From contig NW_025408667.1 in the NCBI RefSeq assembly GCF_020360975.1, positions 5,084,001-5,148,000 of the forward strand: a stretch of DNA of 64,000 nucleotides, given 5' to 3'. The DNA comes from Hirsutella rhossiliensis (taxonomy: Eukaryota > Ascomycota > Sordariomycetes > Hypocreales > Ophiocordycipitaceae). The notes beneath the pieces are model-generated. The model did no database searches. It saw nothing but the letters and a program-made list of their open reading frames with translations, and was not told the DNA's origin. The position numbers and the translations under genes are program-made. Shown piece by piece: positions 46,831 to 59,482 of this stretch. Each line of letters opens with the position of its first letter. Position 1 is the first letter of the stretch.

Positions 46831-47016
46831 TATAAGAGTCTTTAACTATTATAGGTAATAAGCTTAGGCCGCGGCCTAAGCCGTATAGTTATATATAGAG
46901 GGCCGGATCCTATAAGTATAAGGGTAGGCTAGCCGCGTATAAAAGAGCTCTATATAGCTTATTAATATTATCCTACGGACGGCACCTACGTATACGCCTC
47001 TACCTACTCCGTGATA
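46831..47016 (+). repeat. C2 5' LTR
   Basis: It is 186 bp, starts TATAAGAGTC and ends CTCCGTGATA. It contains GGCCGCGGCC, an inverted palindrome also present in the partner LTR. Confidence 0.95.
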
Positions 47017-47099
47017 GTATAAGCTATTAATTAATAGATCTAATAGATATCTCCCTAGAAAGGGTGCCGCTTCCTTAAGGGAGCACCCCACTACCCCTT

Positions 47100-48180
47100 A
47101 GGCGGATAAGAAGTATTATAGCTATCCTAGAAGCGATTAGAAGCGCGACGGCTAGCGAGAAGAACGAGGTTCTCGCTATACTAAGGGAGCCGTCTACGAG
47201 ACTAGTATTAACCCCTACGACCTTAGCAATACCAGTTACGGCGGCGGTACTACCGATATAGAAGCCGCTTTCCTAGCTAACTTAGGACGGTAAGCTTAAG
47301 TCCTTCTACTTCTTCCTTAGCCGGCTATAGACGAAGTTTATAATAGATAAGAAATAGGGCCTAAACGGCTATCGTAATATAGCGTAGTATTTACTCCTCT
47401 ATACGCTACTAGAGCCCTAGATATAGCGGATCTCCGGATTCTAGGATAAGGGCGGCCCTAGAGGTAGACGCGACCTATAGGACTTCTTTTAATACCTTAT
47501 ATATACGTTCGGCAACGTATAAGAGTAGGAGAAGGCGTAGGATAGGCTATAGACCCTTAAGTAGAGGGATAGGCAGACCTTTAGCGAATTCCTCCCCGAC
47601 TTTAAAGAGACGCTCTTATAAGTAGCGGGAACTATAGTATAGGAAGATAGCGCGAAGCTTATATAGTTACGGAACTTAATTACGCTAGCCCTACGGGAGC
47701 TACTTATCCCTATAATTATACCTACTAACTACGGCGAGTATATAAGCTAGTTAATAAAGGTAGTATAGGGCTATAAGTAGACGCCGCGTTTTTAGAAGCT
47801 TCGTAAGCGCACGCCGTATAGCGGTAATAGGATTACCGCCCCTCTATTAAAGGAATAGCCGACTATCGATACTAACGGAGATACCCTAATATCCGCTACC
47901 CGTATAGACTAAGCTAAACGCGGTAGGAAGTTATCTTTAAATATCCCCTATACTATCCCGCTCTCTAAGTAGCGGGCGAAGTAGGTAATAAGCGAGGAAA
48001 TTAGGAAAAGGAAGGCTAACGGCCGCTACTTACGTTACGGCGCGTCTATATACTTTATATTAAAATACCCTTTTCTTTTAGCTAAGCGGCCTATAATAGT
48101 TCGAGTAGCGAAGATAGAACCGCTCTTTACCTTAGACGACGAAGAGGACTCCGCTCTCTTAGGCCTAGAGGAAAAAGAAT
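47100..48180 (+). pseudogene. C2 Gag, RIPed
   Basis: This is plus-strand coding remains between the 5' LTR leader and the protease. Readable pieces include SINPYDLSNTSYGGGTTDIE and LEVDATYRTSFNTLYI. Trp, Gln and Arg codons have turned into stops. I could not place a zinc knuckle with confidence. Confidence 0.6.
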
Positions 48181-48249
48181 AGCTCTAGAGTAAAGATAGG
48201 CTCTAAAGCCCTAATTACTAGCACTAGTAAAGGAGAAGGAGGAATTATC

Positions 48250-51200
48250 CGCCCGTATAAAAGAGAAGCCTACTTTAATATAGGTTATAGTTAATAACTC
48301 CTTACCTATCGCCGCCCTTATAGATAAGGGCTGCTAGTGCTACGCCGTAGTTAACGAGGCGCTTATACGAGAGATATAAGTGCTAGTAGAAAAGATCGCC
48401 CTAAGGCGAGTAAAGGGCGCCTTAAGCGCGATAGAGGGTGCAGTAATTAAGGGCATTATATAGCTAGCTATAGAGGTTAACGGTTACCGTAAGCTTATCG
48501 TAGCCTATATAATCCCTTAACTAGAGTTTCCCTTAATCCTTAGGAAACCCTAGTTATTATATATAGAGTTATACTCGGTTCTATACTAAAAGAAGCTATA
48601 GTTTAGGCCTATATAACGGTAGGTCCGCTATAATAATAGTTCTATAAGCGTAGGACTAAGCGTGCGAGCTTTATACTTAGTATAAGAAGTCCTTACCTCT
48701 ATCTTTATAGGAACCGTGCGACGGTTAAAGCGGGAGGAAGGCTAGGTAGCGGCTAACGTAGCGGTCTATATAGTTAGCCTAGCGGATATTAATAAGGCCC
48801 TCTAGGCAAAGAAGCTAAAGTCGCCCTCTAAGCTATAGTAGTAGATACTAGAGCGCTTTTACGACCTCCTACTACTATTTAAGTCCTAGGAAGCGGATAA
48901 GCTTAACCTATATAAGCTAGGGGTAGACTATAAGATCGTACTCTATACTAATAAAAAGAGGTAGGAACTACCTATACCGTTCGGACCACTATATAGTATA
49001 TTATACGCGGAGCTACTAGTACTAAAGAAGACGCTAAGGGACCTCCTAAATAAGGGTTTTATTTAAGTAAGTAGCTCTAAAGTAAGAGCGCTAGTCCTAT
49101 TTATATATAAACTAAGGGGCGGGATATAGTTCTATTACGACTATAGGGCTTTAAACGTAATTATAAGGCCGGACCGCTACCCCTTACCCCTAATCTTAGA
49201 TACGCTCTATAACCTTTTAAAGGCGAAGTAGTTTATAAAGCTAGATATAAAATAGGCGTTCTATAAGGTATAGATCTTAGAGGGTAATAAGTAAAAGACA
49301 GCGTTCTATATACGCTATAGCTTATTTAAGTAGCTTATAACGCCCTTTAGCCTTTTAGGAGCGCCCGCTACCTTCTAGCGTTATATTAATAACGTACTTT
49401 AAGACTTCCTTAATAAGATCGCCTCTATATATATAGATAATATCCTTATCTATATAAGCGGCTCCTATAAGGACTATATATAGAAAGTATAAAGGGTCCT
49501 AGAGCGCCTTTAACTTTATAGGCTTTACCTTAACCTAGATAAGTATAAATTTAGGGTTAAAAGGGTTAAGTACCTAGGCTTTATTATCTACGCTAGCGTA
49601 GGTATATAGGCGGATCCTATAAAGATTTAGGCGATTTAAGACTAAGCTACCCTAACTATATAAATAAGCGTATAAAGCTTCCTTAGGTTCGCGAACTATT
49701 ATAGGATATTTATTAAGGGCTTCTCCTATATTATAATGCCCTTAAACGAGATTACCGGGAAGTAGACCGCTTTTCGCTAAGGGCCTATATAGGAAGGAGC
49801 GTTTTATACGCTTAAGGACCTATTCTCTTAAGCCCTAGTACTACTCTAGTAGGACTTTAACTAGTCTACGTTAGTTAAAGCGGACTATAGCGGCTAGGTA
49901 CTTAGAGGAACGCTCTCTTAAGAGGTAGACGGGCGGAAGTAACCGGTAGTATTCTACTCCTATAAGCTAACCCTAGCGGAGCGGAATTACGCTATTTACG
50001 ATAAGGAGATACTAGCGATTACTAGCTACCTCGAGTAATAGTAAGTAGAGCTCCGGAGCTATAAGAGCTTCGAGGTTCTTATAGACTATAAGAACCTTAA
50101 GTACTTTATAACTCGCTAGTACCTCTTAGAGCGGTAAGCCCGCTAAGCGGAGTATCTCTTACGCTTTAACTTTTCGATTAAGTACCGGCTAGGGCGGGAC
50201 TCTATAGTCCTAGATATACTTTTTTAAAGGGATTAGGACTAGCTAATAAGAGTAGATATCGAGGCCTAGGATCTATAGCTTATCCTATAAGAAGCGCTAC
50301 GGACTTATATAGGAGCTTCCTTAGTAGGGGAAGGCGCGGCGCTAATAGATAAGCCTTCCCCCGTACCTTTGCCTTAGCCCGGCGAGGAAGGATAGACCGG
50401 CCTAGGGGCGTATACGGCGTAGATATTTTAAGATAAGGTCCTCTAGCGCTTATAGGATAGGATATCGTCTCTAGACTATACCTACGAGAGCGTACGCCGC
50501 GCCGTTAAGTCCGGCGCTCGACGCCTCGATCTAAAGCTAAAGCTAAAGGTATAAGTAGCCGACTATTATATTAACCTATAGGGGCACCTATATTAGCGGG
50601 GGAGACTATAGATACTAGGCGCGCCGTATACTATAGAAGCTAGGGAGAAGGATAGACCGCCGGAGCTAGATAAACGGAACGAGCTTTAAGGGAAGCTAGT
50701 CTAGCTCGTCTATAACTCTAGTATCGTAGGCTACCTAGGTAGGCAGGGCATAGTAGTAGGTCATGAGGATTTCTACTAGCCTCCTATAGTACTACGTTCG
50801 CCGCTTCCTCCGTAACTACGATATCTACGGCCGTACTAAGATTTAGAGGGCGTAGCTATAAGCTATTTAAGTTTCGGTGCCTGACCGGTTTTATACGTAT
50901 ATATAGATAGACTTTATAACGGACCTCCTACTTATAGAGGCGGTAACGCTATATATAGGTAATTATGACTGACTTAATAAGTCTATAGTATTAAAGCTAA
51001 TACCGTCTATAGATATAGAGTCCTATATAGCGCTTCCTATAATACTAGGCCCGCTTATATAGCTAGCTAGCCTTTTATTATAAGCGATAAGGGATTAAAT
51101 TAAACTAGCTGCTTTTAGTAGTACTTATACTAGCTACTTTAGATTATATAGCTACTTAGTATAGTATATTACCTATAGACCGACGGAGGGCCTAAGAGGG

Positions 51201-51960
51201 TTAATTAGGAGGCGTAGGCTTACCTATAGGCCGTTATAGCTTATAACTAAGTAAACTAAGACCGTTAGCTCCCCGCGGCCTAACTTATATTAAATAGTAA
51301 ACTATATACCTTTATTAAGATAGCCCCTTTCTTTATAACGTATAGCTTTAAACTACCTTTACTAGTTCCCTTTACTATAGATATAGTAATAGAGTAGTAT
51401 AGTAATTTATTACTAAAGGGCCGCGCCTCCGCGTTTATACGAAAGCTATAGGAGACTACGGATTATTGCTAATCTACGATAGCCGCCGCGGCGTAAGATT
51501 AAGAGCGGCACGCTAATAATACTAGGGCCCTAGTAGATAGGTTTATAGTAAGAGATAAGGTATAGCTAGACCTCCGTAACTATAGGTTAGTATAGCTAAA
51601 GAAGAAGCTTAACTAGCTATATATAAAGTTTATAGTACGGAGGGTTATTAGCCTATAGGTTATAGAGCTTAATAGTCTCTTAATAGGGGTCTATAATAAG
51701 ATTAATATAGACCTCCTTCGTAGAGCCTCCTTTAACCCGCTACCCGGATAAAAAGTAGCGGACGCTTAACTACCTATAATCGAGGTAGAGGGAGAGGACG
51801 AGTTTAAGGTTAAAGAGATATAGGCCGCGCGCTAGAAAAAGGTCGGTAGGGGGAAACGCCGGGAGGTCCTTATTAAGTAGCGCGGGTATCTCGACCCTAT
51901 ATAGGAACCTATATATAAGTTTACGGGAACTATAGCCCTCGATAAGTTTAAAGCCTTATT
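48250..51960 (+). pseudogene. C2 pol: protease, RT, RNase H, integrase, chromodomain (RIPed)
   Basis: The protease active site region reads AALIDKGC near 48310-48330. The reverse transcriptase active site YIDN is at 49430-49441. RNase H has NYAIYDKEILAITSYLE near 49985-50035. Integrase runs from about 50690 to 51400 with IDFITD near 50910. The chromodomain at about 51838-51960 reads RREVLIK, stop, RGYLDP, then stop, EPIYKFTGTIALDKF; the two stops (51878-51880 and 51902-51904) stand exactly where the domain has conserved tryptophans, so TGG has become TAG. The order and the chromodomain make it a chromovirus. Confidence 0.9.
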
Positions 51961-52129
51961 TAGAATAATAGATAAAAATAATAAACTAGCGGACTACTAA
52001 TAGTAGCCTAAGCTAGGACTATAAAGTAAGTATAGTAAAGGGGGTAGTTATAGTAATATAGGTAATATAAGCGTAATAGTATAAGTAGAGATAAAAATAG
52101 TATTTATTATAAGGTAGAGCCCTTAAACT

Positions 52130-53150
52130 ACCTAAGCTTATTCCTTATCGTTATTATTATTATTATCTTTATTATCGTCGTCCTTATCGGCCTCCTCCTT
52201 CTTATTAGCGGCGGCGGCGGTCTCTAAGGCGCTAAGGCGGCCCTTTAAGCCCGTAAGCTAGTTAGCGGCGGCGGCGGCTCTAGGGGTAGAGGGGCGGCGG
52301 CTAGCGGCGGCGGTAAGGGCAGCGGCGGTAGTAGAGGCGGGCACGGCTAAGGGGACCGCCGATAGGGCGATAGAGGTAGTATCCCTAGCGCCGGGTACGT
52401 TAGAGGCGGAAATAAGGGAGCGGAGGAGTAGGACTTACTTAGGCATAAGGCCCTATCGCTTAAGGGCGCGGAGGTTATAGTAGGCGGCGGCGGCGGCGGT
52501 AAGGCGCTTCTTAGTAGCCCCTTACGCTTACCCGTGCGAGCCGGCCTTCTAAGCCGACGCCGTAGTAAGTAGGATAGGAGGCGCCGCCTTATAGGCGCGG
52601 CCGGCTCGCGCGTACTAGTAGTAGCTGCCGCCGCGGCGGCGCCCGGCCTAGTCGGAGTAGTTAAGCTCCTACGATATATAACGCATATAAGGGGCCGAGC
52701 GGGCGGCGCTAGCCTATACTTAGCGCTTATACTATAGGAGGTTAGCGGATAATATCTATTACGCTTACTTAACTATAAACTTATAGGGGTAGCGGAGATA
52801 GAGGCGGGGGCTAAGGGGCCGGGCGTTATAGGTAGCGGCGGGGACGGCGTCGTTACCTTAAGGGGCGACGTAAGAGCGAATAGCGTAGTAGAGGCGGCGG
52901 CGGCGGCGGTAGGAGCGGTAGTAGCGGCGCGGGTAGGAGTAGCGGTAGCGGCGGAGTCGTCGTCGGCCGCGGCTAGTATAGCGTCGATAAACGACTCCGC
53001 ACGCTCCGAGAAGGAGGAGGTAGGAGAGGGAGAAGCGGATATATCTATCGCGGAAGTTAGTATAACGGAATATAGCCTCCCGCTCTATAAGGCGCGGAAC
53101 TTACTAGTTAGAGTTATTATTATTATTAGGGCTATTATTGCTATTACCGC
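52130..53150 (-). pseudogene. Antisense extra ORF of chromovirus C (copy in C2)
   Basis: A long minus-strand frame lies downstream of pol. Read 5' to 3' it includes YMRYIS, then ELNYSD, SYY, YARAGRAYKAAPPILLTTAS, GATKKRLTAAAAAYYNLRAL, and a tail TAAAANKKEEADKDDDNKDN. It then ends at TAA near 52140. Interruptions are TAA or TAG only. The same frame is found in C1 at 14440-15371 with amino-acid-level similarity through two differently mutated copies. The product would be alanine-rich with an acidic, asparagine-rich C-terminus. I do not recognise it. Confidence 0.65.
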
Positions 53151-53607
53151 TACTACTATAAGTATATATTAATAGAGCGGCCTATATAGCTAGGAATAAA
53201 CTAACGCCTTAGGTAGAGCGGAACTTACCTATTAATACTACTACTACGGTTAAAGAAAGGAGAGAAGGAAAGGAAAGGGGAAAAGGGGGATGCCGCCTTA
53301 TATACCCCTTAGTAGAGGATACTACCTAAGGTAGAGGGGATAGGCAACCTAAGGCTTATATAGGTCTAGACTAGCCGCCGGCTACCTAGAGGCGTATATA
53401 ATAGGTTACGCCCTTATTTAAACGGCTAGCTAGCCGATAAGTATAGAGCCGGGTCCTAGCTACCTAGGCTAATAGGCGCGGGGATAATAGGGCTAGTAGG
53501 GCCGGCCCTATAAATAGGAAAGGGTAGGAAAGAGCCCGCGGTATAGGCTTAATTATATAGGAGCCGTTAATAGGGCAGCGCTACGCCGCGCTTAAGGGAG
53601 GGCATTA
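53151..53607 (+). other. C2 region between antisense ORF and 3' LTR
   Basis: This is about 450 bp of moderately GC-rich RIPed sequence that would include the promoter of the antisense ORF if it had one. Directly before the LTR the plus strand reads CTTAAGGGAGGGCAT, a good polypurine tract (53591-53604). Confidence 0.6.
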
Positions 53608-53793
53608 TATAAGAGTCTTTAACTATTATAGGTAATAGGCTTAGGCCGCGGCCTAAGCCGTATAGTTACGTACGGAGGGCCGGATCCTATAAGTATAAGG
53701 GCGGGCTAGCCGCGTATAGAAGAGCTCTATATAGCTTATTAATATTATCCTATAGACGGCACCTATATATACGCCTCTACTTACTTTATAATA
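53608..53793 (+). repeat. C2 3' LTR
   Basis: It is 186 bp, starts TATAAGAGTC and ends TTTATAATA, followed by the target duplication ATAAT (53794-53798). Confidence 0.95.
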
Positions 53794-53798
53794 ATAAT

Positions 53799-56363
53799 TC
53801 CTTAATTTCTTAAAATTCCGCTTTTACTTATAAACCTTAAGACCTTTAGCCTAGAAAAGGACCTTATAAGGAGGCCTAAGCTAAACCTCTTAGCCTTTTA
53901 CTAGCTTTTTTTTAGGCTAGCTTTTTATTTTCCTTCTTAAAAAGAACTAATAAAGTAAACTAAGATAACTATTATTATAGCTAAGGAAGGTATATAGCTA
54001 AGTACTTTAATAAGGGTATCTATACCCTAAGGAATATATAGCCCGCGTAGTAAAGTCTTTAGTAGGGTCCTTAGTAGGGTCCTTAGTAGGATCCTTAGTA
54101 GAATCTCTAGCTAGCCCTCTTTTTAATTAGATAATCCCTTAGCCCTTATTTATCTAGGGAAGAAGGAGGGAAGATTTAGTTTATAAAAGAGGTCTATTTT
54201 CCTCCTTAGCTAGTAGATAGTATAAGTATTATCTTCTTTTATTATTATTATCTTCTTCTATTAGTATCGATATCTTCTTTTATATCCTCTTTTATTAATA
54301 TACCTTTTTATTTAGCCCTCTTTACCTTTACCTTACCTTACTTAGTACTTTCTCTTTTCCTTTATTCCCCTTAGACCCCCTCGTCCTTTAGTATCTAGCT
54401 ACTACTATTACTATTAGCTTAGGTATATCTTTAGGTATATACTATAGTTACTATTAAAGTACCCTATCCTAAGGTACCTAAACTATAAGAGGGAAAAAAG
54501 GTCCTTTACTAGACCTTTAAGAAGTAAAAAGGGGCCCTTAGCCTACTTATTTTTTATAGCTCTAAGAAAGGAAGGGAAGCCCTTTTAACCTTCTTAGCTA
54601 AAATAAAGATAGGGATAGCTAAGTAGTTTAAAAAAGAGTAACCTAAGGGCCCTAGTGCCCTTAAAGGGGTAAATTACTATATAAGAGGAATTAAACTAAC
54701 CTTTCCTTTATTATTACCTTTATAGCTACCCTTTCCTTAATTAGTTATAAGCCCTAAGGCTCTATAGCTAGCTAGGACTACTAATAAGAGCCTAGACCCT
54801 TACTAGCCTTACTATAGCCTTAAAGGCTATATATAGGTAATAATATATAAATAAAATTAGTAATCTAGCTAAATAAAATATCGAAAAATAACTAAAGGAC
54901 TAGTTAAATATAAAAGTAAAGTACCTAGCTTAGACTATTAATTCTTACTTTAAAGAAAGAGAGCTAATAAATATTATTATTAATAATAATAAGCTAGGAA
55001 AGACTATTAATATAGTTACTTTATCTAAGGTAAATATAATTATTAAGGGAACGCTATTACTTACTAATAAATTAATCTATAACTTAGAGGCCGATACTAA
55101 CCTCTTTAATAACCTAGGATAGTTTTAAGAAGGAACCTTTAAGTAAGGTTTTAATAATAAGGTCTAAGTTAAATACTAAGCCTTTAAAGTATATAGAATA
55201 AAAATAGTAGTTATCCTTATAATTAATAGTAAAAAGATAACTTTATTAAATACTTACTTTATCTTAGAAATACTATTAAGCGTTTTCTTAGCTAAGCTAA
55301 GAATAATAGTAAGGATATTTTAAAACTAGCTCTTAAGATACTTTTATTTAAAACCTATAAAGGATATTTATATTAAACTAACTAACTTTAAAGGCTAATT
55401 TAAAATAAGAATACTTTTATACTATAAGAAGTAAGTATTTATAGTTATAAACGCGCTTAAGCCGCTAACTTAAAAAGAGGGTAACTTATAATATTACTAC
55501 CTTAAGTATCTTAGTCTAGGATTACTAAATAAGCTATAAAAAGCCTACTTAGGTACTAAGTTTTAAGGCCCTATAATATATAGCTATTAAATATATATAA
55601 TAAGAAAAGCTAAGAGGGAAGTCTTAATAAAAATATAATCCTTTAAGCTTAAAAGTTTAATAGTATAAGTTAGCTTTAACCTTTACCTTAGCCTTATAAT
55701 AGTATATAATAAGGAAAAGAACTTTATTATATTTACTTATATAGATATATTTATAAGGTTCTATTACTTAATAAAAAAAGAAATAGGTATTAAGGATATC
55801 TTTAATAATACTATAGTATTACTTAAGACTTAATATTAAGTTAATATAACTATATAAGTTATTAATAAGGAAAGGGCTCTTTTAATAATAAAATAAATAA
55901 GTTATATAACTAATAAAAGGATATAAGTTATATAGGTAGCGCTTTTAATACTTATATAAAATAGTTATATAAAGAGATTAAAAGTAATAATAAAGGAAAA
56001 TATAAAGGTTATAAAGCTTAACTTAAATCTTTTAAAAGAGCTATACTTAGAGATATACTATATAGTAGTATACCTACTTAATATTATACTCTTTAAATTA
56101 TATAATTATAGCTAGTAAAGCTTATATAAGTATTAATAGAACTAAATAAATAAGAATAATTTAATATATTACTATATTAAAGATATTAAACTAAATATTA
56201 TATATTTAAGGGTTATTAATAATATAGCGGTCTTAATAATATTTATAGTATTAAAATATATTAATTTATATAAGATATAGTTATTACTTAAGTAAAGAGC
56301 TTATATTAATTACTTACTAAGCTATAGGTTTACTTTATAATACGTTATATAAATATTATTAAT
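53799..56363 (+). pseudogene. RIPed copia relic K (integrase recognisable)
   Basis: A plus-strand copia polyprotein relic, distinct in sequence from copia A. From about 55480 the frame reads YLSLGLLNKL, then KAYLGTK and GPIIYSY, the gag-pre-integrase pattern. IRKAKRE follows, then FTYIDIFIRFYYLI in the integrase core, and ELYLEIYYIVVYLLNI near 56035-56090. No intact catalytic motif is left. The part 53799-55400 should hold gag. It is cut at 56363 by a solo LTR. I did not recognise copia reverse transcriptase beyond it. Confidence 0.65.
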
Positions 56364-56838
56364 TATTATAAAGTATAGCTTAATTTTATAGTTCTTAAAG
56401 ATATCCTATAATAAGAGGGACTAAGGAAGCTAAAAAATAAGTTTTAAGAAAGGAGCTAAAAGGAGGTATAAAGAAAAAGGTAAGGGTAAAGGAGGAAGTA
56501 AAAATAGTAATAGCTTCTTATAAAAGTAATAAGAAATAAGATAAATATATTAGTAATAGCTAGAAAGGAAGGGAAAACTAATAATAAGCTTAGTAGTAAA
56601 GAGGATATTAATAGCTTCTTTAAATAGGATTTTCTATATAAATTATAATATTAAATAAGTATAAAGAAAGGCGTTAAATAAAGGAAAAAAGGATAATTAA
56701 GGTAATATAATAATTATTCCCTTACTATAATTACTACCCTTATAAGAGTTAAATATCTTTACCCTACCTACTTAACCCCTTACCTTTAATTTTACCTTTA
56801 TATATTTTTATATACTTTTTATATTTCTTTTTATAAGA
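56364..56838 (+). repeat. Solo copia A LTR (475 bp)
   Basis: It starts TATTATAAAGTATAGC and ends TTTTTATAAGA, with target duplication TTAAT at 56359-56363 and 56839-56843. Confidence 0.95.
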
Positions 56839-58868
56839 TTAATTAAATTTAATAAACTAATACTATTAGATAATATATAGTTTAATAAGTTTATAAGCTA
56901 TAATATAAAAAGAAAAGAATAAGCTTAGCTAGTATAAATATATAGCTATAATATCCTTAAAGATATAAGTATAACTAATATTATAAATAGTAAGAAGTAT
57001 AAAACATTTAAGGTACTAAGTTTCTTTAATAATAATATAGATAATAGTTAGATACTAAAAAAGTAATTACTTTTATATAGGACTTATTACCTTTATATAC
57101 TTTAAAAGACTAAAGATTAAAAACGCCCTTATTATAATAACTAGTATTATTCTTAATAGATAAACTTATTAAAGGGTTTATATTAATAGATATAATAAAG
57201 TATAGTCTAAGTAATAATAAGTATATTATATTAGTAATAAGTTAAAGGTTATAGATTATAGACTATTACTAAGTAACTTAAATTAAAGATAGAATTATAA
57301 TAAAGATTTATATAAAAAGCTAAAAAGCTATTTATTTAAAGGAGTAAAAGTAAGTAGCTATATATACTTATAAAAACTATCCTTAAATTATAGATCTAGC
57401 TATAATCCCCTTTATAGCTTACTATACCTTATAAGTAAGCTATACTCTTAAGTAATAATTTATTTATATAAAGATTACTTAGCTTATATATACTTTAAGT
57501 AAGTTAAGCTTAAGTAACTTATTATCTTAATAATTATTTTAAGCTACCTTATTATATAAATATAACTAGCCTATTTATAGCCTACTAACTATAGTTATAA
57601 TATAATATCTCCCTTACTTTTAATTTTATTTATAAGACCTACTACTACCTTAGCCGCTATATATAAATATACTTTTATTATATATATATATATTCCTTAT
57701 TTATCTTTTTTATCCTTTAAAATATACTACTAATAGTATATTTAGTTATATATTAAAGGATTATTCTTATAAGGCCCTTAGGTATATTTATTTAGCTTAG
57801 TCTATTAATTATCTTAGTTTTAACGTTATACTATATTCGTTTTATTTATTATATAGCTTTTACTATAAATTACTAAAGAAATCGTCTAAGTATACTAAGT
57901 ATATATAGTAAGGTTATTCTTATAATATATTAAGCATAGTAATTAGCTTTTATAAGTAATATTATTATCTTACTTATTATTTTTATAGCTAATATACTTC
58001 TTAGTATCTTAAATAAGTTTAAAGTTTAATTAATTAAATAAAGAGAAAGAAATTACTAAAGAGTAAATATTAAAAGCTTAAGCTAACCTTAATAAAGACC
58101 TAGCTTATTTAGTATAGCTTTACTATTAAAAGTATAAGCTAAAAATAAAGAGTACTAAGATAGTTTTTTAAGGCTTTTATTCCTTAAATAACCTTAATAA
58201 AGCTAAGTACTAAGAATCTAAAATAGTAGTTAATATTTAGTTTATAGATAGATTTAATATAATTAATTAAAATACTATTAGTTTATTAAGTAATTTTATA
58301 ATACTTAAAGTAGATTTTATTAGTAAAACTATTAAAGTAAAATACTATAGTAAGTTAAGTACTTAAGTAGTTCCTAAGTATTTTCTTTTAGTTTATATAC
58401 TTTTTACTTAATAAGGTACTTTTAGTACTAACCTTATTTTCTTATATCTAGTATTTATTTAGCTTTATATTCTTAATTATTATTAACTTTAATTTTATCT
58501 TATAGTTTAGCGTTTTATAATACTAGTTTTAATAATAAGATATAAAATTATTAGAAATATTTATATTATATTTAGTAGTAAAAGTTTATAGTTAGCTTTT
58601 AAAATAGGTTTTATAACCTTAAATAGTTTTAAGTTTCTTAAAATTTAATTTATTACTTAGTTATTTTATTTTAACTTTTATTTATATAAAGTAAATTATA
58701 TCTCTCTTTTAAAAGATTAGTCCTTATAATTATTTTTAGTTATAGTAAGTATATATTTATTCTTTAATAAATTAAAGTTCTTATTATATTTCTTTATATA
58801 ATCTTTATAGCTAATTTACTTATAGTACTACCTCTTTTACTTATAGTCTTTATTAAGTAATCTTAAAT
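56839..58868. other. RIPed, very AT-rich sequence, nothing recognised
   Basis: About 2 kb has almost no CA, TG or CG. It contains scattered short blocks that read openly on one strand or the other, but no motif I can name. It may combine the rest of relic K and the end of relic G. Confidence 0.4.
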
Positions 58869-59477
58869 TATCGTAAAGTATAGCTTAATTTTATAGTTCT
58901 TAGAGATATCCCTTAGTACGAGGGACTAAGGAAGTTAAAAACACCTAGTATAAAAGAAGGAAGAAGGAGCTAAAAAGAGGTATAGAAAGGAGGGTATAGG
59001 TATAAGGGGAAGTAGAAGTAGCGATAGCTTCCTATAGAGGTAGCGAAAGATAAGACGGATATACTAGCAACGGCTAGAAAAGAAAGGAAAAACTAGTAAA
59101 AAGCTCGGTAGTTAAAAGGATATTAGTAGCTTCTTTAAGTAGGATCTTCTTTATTAATTAAGATACTAGATAGGTATAAAGAGGGGCGTTAGATAGAGGA
59201 AAGAAGGATAATTAAGGTAATATAATAATTATTCCCTTACTATAATTACTGCCCTTATAAGAATTAAATCTCTTTGCCCTACCTATCTAACCCCTTACTT
59301 TTAATTTTACCTTTATATATTTTTATATACTTCTTATATCTCTCTTTATAAGGTATAAAGAAGGGCGTTAGATAGAGGAAAGAAGGATAATTAAGGCAAT
59401 ATAATAATTATTCCCTTACTATAATTACTGCCCTTATAAGAAATATAACTTAAAAGTATATATCTCTCTTTATAAGA
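58869..59477 (+). repeat. Solo copia A LTR with internal partial duplication (609 bp)
   Basis: It starts TATCGTAAAGTATAGC and ends TTTATAAGA, with target duplication TAAAT at 58864-58868 and 59478-59482. About 90 bp of LTR sequence (from GGCGTTAGATAG through CTGCCCTTATAAGAA) appears twice, at about 59187-59262 and 59366-59441, so the copy is about 134 bp longer than the others. Confidence 0.85.
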
Positions 59478-59482
59478 TAAAT

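Larger units (their letters stand above)
46831..53793 (+). mobile_element. Complete RIPed Ty3/gypsy chromovirus C2 (6963 bp)
   Basis: Two 186-bp LTRs (46831-47016 and 53608-53793) are flanked by ATAAT (46826-46830 and 53794-53798). The plus strand holds Gag, protease, reverse transcriptase, RNase H, integrase and chromodomain, and the minus strand holds an extra ORF between pol and the 3' LTR. It is the uninterrupted reference for C1. It retains a high CpG and GC content, so only CA/TG sites were lost. This suggests it is younger than, or was treated differently from, the J, K and G layers. Confidence 0.95.

Noticed and set aside
46876..47091. A 71-codon minus-strand ORF
   Set aside because: It lies over the C2 LTR and leader, antisense to the element, and has no counterpart in the other three LTR copies; it is open by chance.
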